Assembly (NCBI RefSeq): GCF_900142475.1
Contig: NZ_FRAY01000004.1
Span: 310,001 to 374,000, forward strand
Origin: Fibrobacter sp. UWH4
GTDB lineage: Bacteria > Fibrobacterota > Fibrobacteria > Fibrobacterales > Fibrobacteraceae
Direction of reading: 5' to 3'
DNA: 64,000 bases
Shown here: piece by piece, positions 61,566 through 64,000 of the stretch
Numbering within the stretch: position 1 is the first letter of the stretch
How the letters are laid out: the number at the start of each line of letters is the position of its first letter
Position numbers and translations under genes: made by a program
The notes under the pieces: model-generated
Told to the model about the DNA's origin: nothing
Database searches by the model: none
Seen by the model: the letters and a program-made list of their open reading frames with translations, nothing else

Positions 61566-62444
61566 ATGGAACCGACTTGGTGGAACCTCATCCCTTCTTA
61601 TTTTGACGGAACGGCCTTTACGCTCGGGAGCTTCCCGGTGCGCTGGTACGGCATCATGTACATTTTCGCCTTCGTGACGGGCTACCTCACGCTGATGCAC
61701 GTGAACAAGAAAGAAAAGCTGGGCTACACCAAGGACCAGTTCGACAGCCTGTTCACCTGGATTATCGCAGGCATCATTATCGGTGCGCGCCTCGGCTACG
61801 TATTCTTCTACAAGCCGGGCTACTACCTCGCGAACCCGACCGAAATCATTTTCCCGATGACCCACGATGCGCTCGGCTACCACTTTACGGGAATCTCGGG
61901 AATGAGTTACCACGGTGGCATGATCCTCGGAACGATTTTCACCTACATCGGCCTCAAACGCAACAAGATGAAGGTGTGGGAAGGGTTGAACCTTTGCTTT
62001 ATGCTAGCTCCGCTCGCCTACACCTGGGGCCGCTGGGGCAACTTCATTAACGGCGAACTTTTTGGCGAAGTCACCACTAGCGGAATCGGCATGTGGTTTC
62101 CGCTCGCCCACGACAGTCCCATTACCAACCCGATTCTGCACCACCCGAGCCAGCTTTATGAGATGCTTTTTGAGGGTGTTATCTTGTTCGCAATCTTGTA
62201 CAACTTAAGGCGCATTCCGCTGTTACGCGACAAGATGCCTTGCCTGTACCTGATGGGCTACGGCTTCTTCAGGTTCTTCATCGAATTTTTCCGCAGGCCC
62301 GACGCACACCTCGGCCGCGTGGACCTGTTCGGCATGAGCCGCGGACAGACGCTTTGCAGCGTCATGTTCCTGACCGGCTTAATCTGGCTGATTGTGCTGA
62401 TTTACAGGCAGCGCAAGGCTAGCAACTCACTGCAAGTTCGCTGA
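61566..62444 (+). CDS. lgt: Prolipoprotein diacylglyceryl transferase
   Basis: 292 residues, about seven membrane helices. Lgt landmarks: VRWYGIMYIFAFVTG, GARLGYVFFY, GISGMSYHGGMILG, and the signature GRWGNFINGELFGE. Attaches diacylglyceryl to the lipobox Cys of the many lipoproteins here. Convergent with pmbA, overlapping 26 bp. Confidence 0.95.
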   Translation: MEPTWWNLIPSYFDGTAFTLGSFPVRWYGIMYIFAFVTGYLTLMHVNKKEKLGYTKDQFDSLFTWIIAGIIIGARLGYVFFYKPGYYLANPTEIIFPMTHDALGYHFTGISGMSYHGGMILGTIFTYIGLKRNKMKVWEGLNLCFMLAPLAYTWGRWGNFINGELFGEVTTSGIGMWFPLAHDSPITNPILHHPSQLYEMLFEGVILFAILYNLRRIPLLRDKMPCLYLMGYGFFRFFIEFFRRPDAHLGRVDLFGMSRGQTLCSVMFLTGLIWLIVLIYRQRKASNSLQVR

Positions 62445-63747
62445 TGGCGAGCGCAGGCACCTTCACGCTAGAGAACGGATTGTAGTATTCGTTGCCGACA
62501 CCAACTACATTCTGAATAATGTCGAAATAGTTTCCGGACAACGTAACACCATCGACGGGGTGTTGGATTACGCCGTTTTCGCACCAGAAGCCATGAGCTC
62601 CGATGCTGAGTTCGCCACTCACGGAGCTACAGCCCGAGCCGCCTTCGAGGCGCACCACCAAGAGACACTTGGGGAAAAGCTTTAAAAGGTCTGCCGACGA
62701 GAACTCCCCTGCCGGGACAAGCATGTTCCAGAACGCCGTAGACATCTTGGAGCCGAAGTCGCGGGCTCCGTTGCCTGTCGTGGCTCGGCCTGCCTTGGCG
62801 GCCGTTTCCAGATTATAGAGAGCTTCATTAAAGACGCCTTCCTTGATGACCTCGACGCGGCGCGTCAAGCAACCTTCGGAATCAAAGAACACCCTGTGGC
62901 AGAAGTTTTCACCCAGCGGATCACTCCAAAGAGAAAGCTTTTCGGAAGCAATCTTCTGGCCTTCTTTACCGGCAAGGCGCGAAGTTCCCTTCTGCATAGA
63001 TTCCGCAATGTACGGCGATCCATACATTCCTATGAAACGTCCCGAAACTCGTTCCGAGAACACGACCGGAATCTTGCCACCTTCAATTTTCTTTGCACCG
63101 AAAAGCTCGGTGGCATAAGTGGCGGCCTTGTCGGCGATTTCACCCACGGTGAATTCACTCCAGTCGCGACCACTCTTGACAAAGTTGCCTAGTTTGCTGA
63201 TTCCACCGCGCACGGCGACCGCACCCGCACCGACCGATACGGAATTATCCTTTTCGGTATAGAAAAGTCCCTTATGGTTAGCGACAATCGAAAAGTCGCG
63301 ATTCAGGTCGGCCCCCAGGTACGGAATATTCTTGATGTCGGCAGAACGCGCAAACGTTTCTTTTTCGAGTTCGATGCAGAAGTCCTTGAGGTCTGCCAAC
63401 GTGAGCGATTCCAGTGCCGGATTGTAATCGTGGCAATCTTCCGGAATCTTTGCAGGAGCAGGAAGTTCAATATCAACTTTTTCGGTCCACTGCGTATGGC
63501 AAACCGCATCCTTGATGGTCTGCGCAATAGCCTCTTTCGTCAAGCGTTCCGTATGGGCATAGCCCGGATGACCATCCTTAATCACGCGAATGCCAAGCCC
63601 CACAGAATCCGAGATTTCAGTATTCTGCACCTGGCCCTGAAAAACAGACAAGCCCTCGGAATGGGAGTTCGAAGCAAGCACGTCAAACTGTTCCGCCTCG
63701 CCCTTCGCGAGATCGCACATACAAGAAACAGCATCGGTAATATTCAT
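62419..63747 (-). CDS. pmbA: TldD/PmbA-family protease subunit PmbA
   Basis: 442 residues. No HExxxH, so it is the PmbA/TldE-type partner rather than the catalytic TldD. Motifs: GLGIRVIKDGHPGYAHTERL, FDSEGCLTRRVEVIKEGVF, NLETAAKAGRATTGNGARDF, GWSEF-like SGRDWSEFTV, and ENGVIQHPVDGVTLSGNYFD. No tldD in the window. The start has a GTGGTTAGT-type repeat in place of a Shine-Dalgarno. Confidence 0.88.
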   Translation of the reverse strand: MNITDAVSCMCDLAKGEAEQFDVLASNSHSEGLSVFQGQVQNTEISDSVGLGIRVIKDGHPGYAHTERLTKEAIAQTIKDAVCHTQWTEKVDIELPAPAKIPEDCHDYNPALESLTLADLKDFCIELEKETFARSADIKNIPYLGADLNRDFSIVANHKGLFYTEKDNSVSVGAGAVAVRGGISKLGNFVKSGRDWSEFTVGEIADKAATYATELFGAKKIEGGKIPVVFSERVSGRFIGMYGSPYIAESMQKGTSRLAGKEGQKIASEKLSLWSDPLGENFCHRVFFDSEGCLTRRVEVIKEGVFNEALYNLETAAKAGRATTGNGARDFGSKMSTAFWNMLVPAGEFSSADLLKLFPKCLLVVRLEGGSGCSSVSGELSIGAHGFWCENGVIQHPVDGVTLSGNYFDIIQNVVGVGNEYYNPFSSVKVPALAISELAVSC

Positions 63748-63773
63748 AGTAAACAGTGGTTAGTGGTTGGTGG
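63748..63773. repeat. GTGGTTAGTGG repeat at the pmbA start
   Basis: AGTAAACAGTGGTTAGTGGT then TGGTGG, touching the pmbA ATG and ending at the stop of the antitoxin-like gene. Confidence 0.7.
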
Positions 63774-64000
63774 CTAGGATTGAGAGACGCGTTTTACTTT
63801 CGACGCGAGCATGCGCCAGTAGGCGGCGGGGCTCCCCGTTACGGATTCAAGCGATTCGGCAAGTTCGCGGGTAATTTCAACCGTTCCCGCAATCAAGCCC
63901 TCTAGAGTTTCCATCGGAACTCCGATGCGGCGGGCAAATTCCGCCTTGTCCATCTTGAGCCATTCAATACCTTCTAAAATTGCCTGTCCCGGAGTGGGAG
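63774..64000 (-). CDS. HigA-like XRE antitoxin / addiction-module protein, N-terminus beyond the window
   Basis: 75 visible residues: PGQAILEGIEWLKMDKAEFA then RRIGVPMETLEGLIAGTVEI, TRELAESLESVTGSPAAYWR. This is the HigA pattern (PGxxLxE, helix-turn-helix, ITxxLAxxLExxTGSPxxYW). Stop TAG at 63776-63774. Whether a HigB toxin precedes it lies outside the window; solitary long HigA-like proteins with an ImmA/IrrE peptidase also exist. Confidence 0.75.
   Translation of the reverse strand, partial: PTPGQAILEGIEWLKMDKAEFARRIGVPMETLEGLIAGTVEITRELAESLESVTGSPAAYWRMLASKVKRVSQS

Overview
The window looks like chromosome from a Fibrobacter-type bacterium (Fibrobacterota; gut plant-fibre degraders). This is inferred from gene content: a secreted pectate lyase with Ser-rich linkers and a C-terminal sorting-like domain, a FISUMP-type (Fibrobacter succinogenes major paralogous domain) lipoprotein, many lipoproteins with runs of Ser after the lipobox, several outer-membrane beta-barrels and lipid-transport genes typical of a diderm, and LL-diaminopimelate aminotransferase. 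No tRNA, rRNA, CRISPR, insertion sequence or prophage was seen. Most of the window is core genome.

Layout: 1-3.5 kb, a partial aminotransferase, a small membrane protein, and leuA behind a leucine-rich leader peptide and attenuator. 3.5-6 kb, pectate lyase. 6.4-9.9 kb, an nfeD-floA-hypothetical operon. 10-12.3 kb, prfB (with a programmed frameshift) and a SurA-like foldase. 12.3-16.5 kb, an accessory island: hairpin-repeat mosaics, a frameshifted FISUMP lipoprotein, and three toxin-antitoxin modules sharing the same flanking DNA. 16.5-23.4 kb, a nitroreductase, small proteins, an EamA transporter and a 1253-residue collagen-like lipoprotein. 23.5-29.2 kb, smc, a triple 108-bp repeat, and a lipoprotein/outer-membrane pair. 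29.3-36.7 kb, a beta-barrel, mltD, a frameshifted OmpA, slyD and a lipoprotein. 36.8-41.4 kb, an epimerase, dnaA with a possible origin-like upstream region, a hypothetical, and trhP. 41.4-49.4 kb, a 48-bp tandem repeat, a Wzi-like barrel, a hybrid histidine kinase, hflX and pcrA. 49.5-53 kb, an Mla-type lipid transport operon. 53.1-53.4 kb, an array of four long-armed hairpins. 53.4-64 kb, nadE, a sigma-54 activator, dapL, dapF, orn, a penicillin-binding protein, lgt, pmbA and a partial HigA-like antitoxin.

The cell-envelope theme is strong: Lgt lipidates the many lipoproteins here, MlaE/F/D plus an auxiliary lipoprotein handle phospholipid transport, MltD, the PBP and DapL/DapF act on peptidoglycan, and a SurA-like chaperone, SlyD and OmpA/barrels serve the periplasm and outer membrane.

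The most unusual content is in non-coding structure. (1) The three toxin-antitoxin cassettes have conserved leaders whose hairpin differs between copies only by changes that keep G-U pairing. (2) Four TACCTATAA/TTATAGGTA hairpins lie between two convergent genes. (3) Palindromic dispersed repeats are inserted in frame in at least two proteins. (4) One repeat family always lies just after stop codons and another just before start codons. (5) leuA has an apparent ribosome-mediated attenuator.
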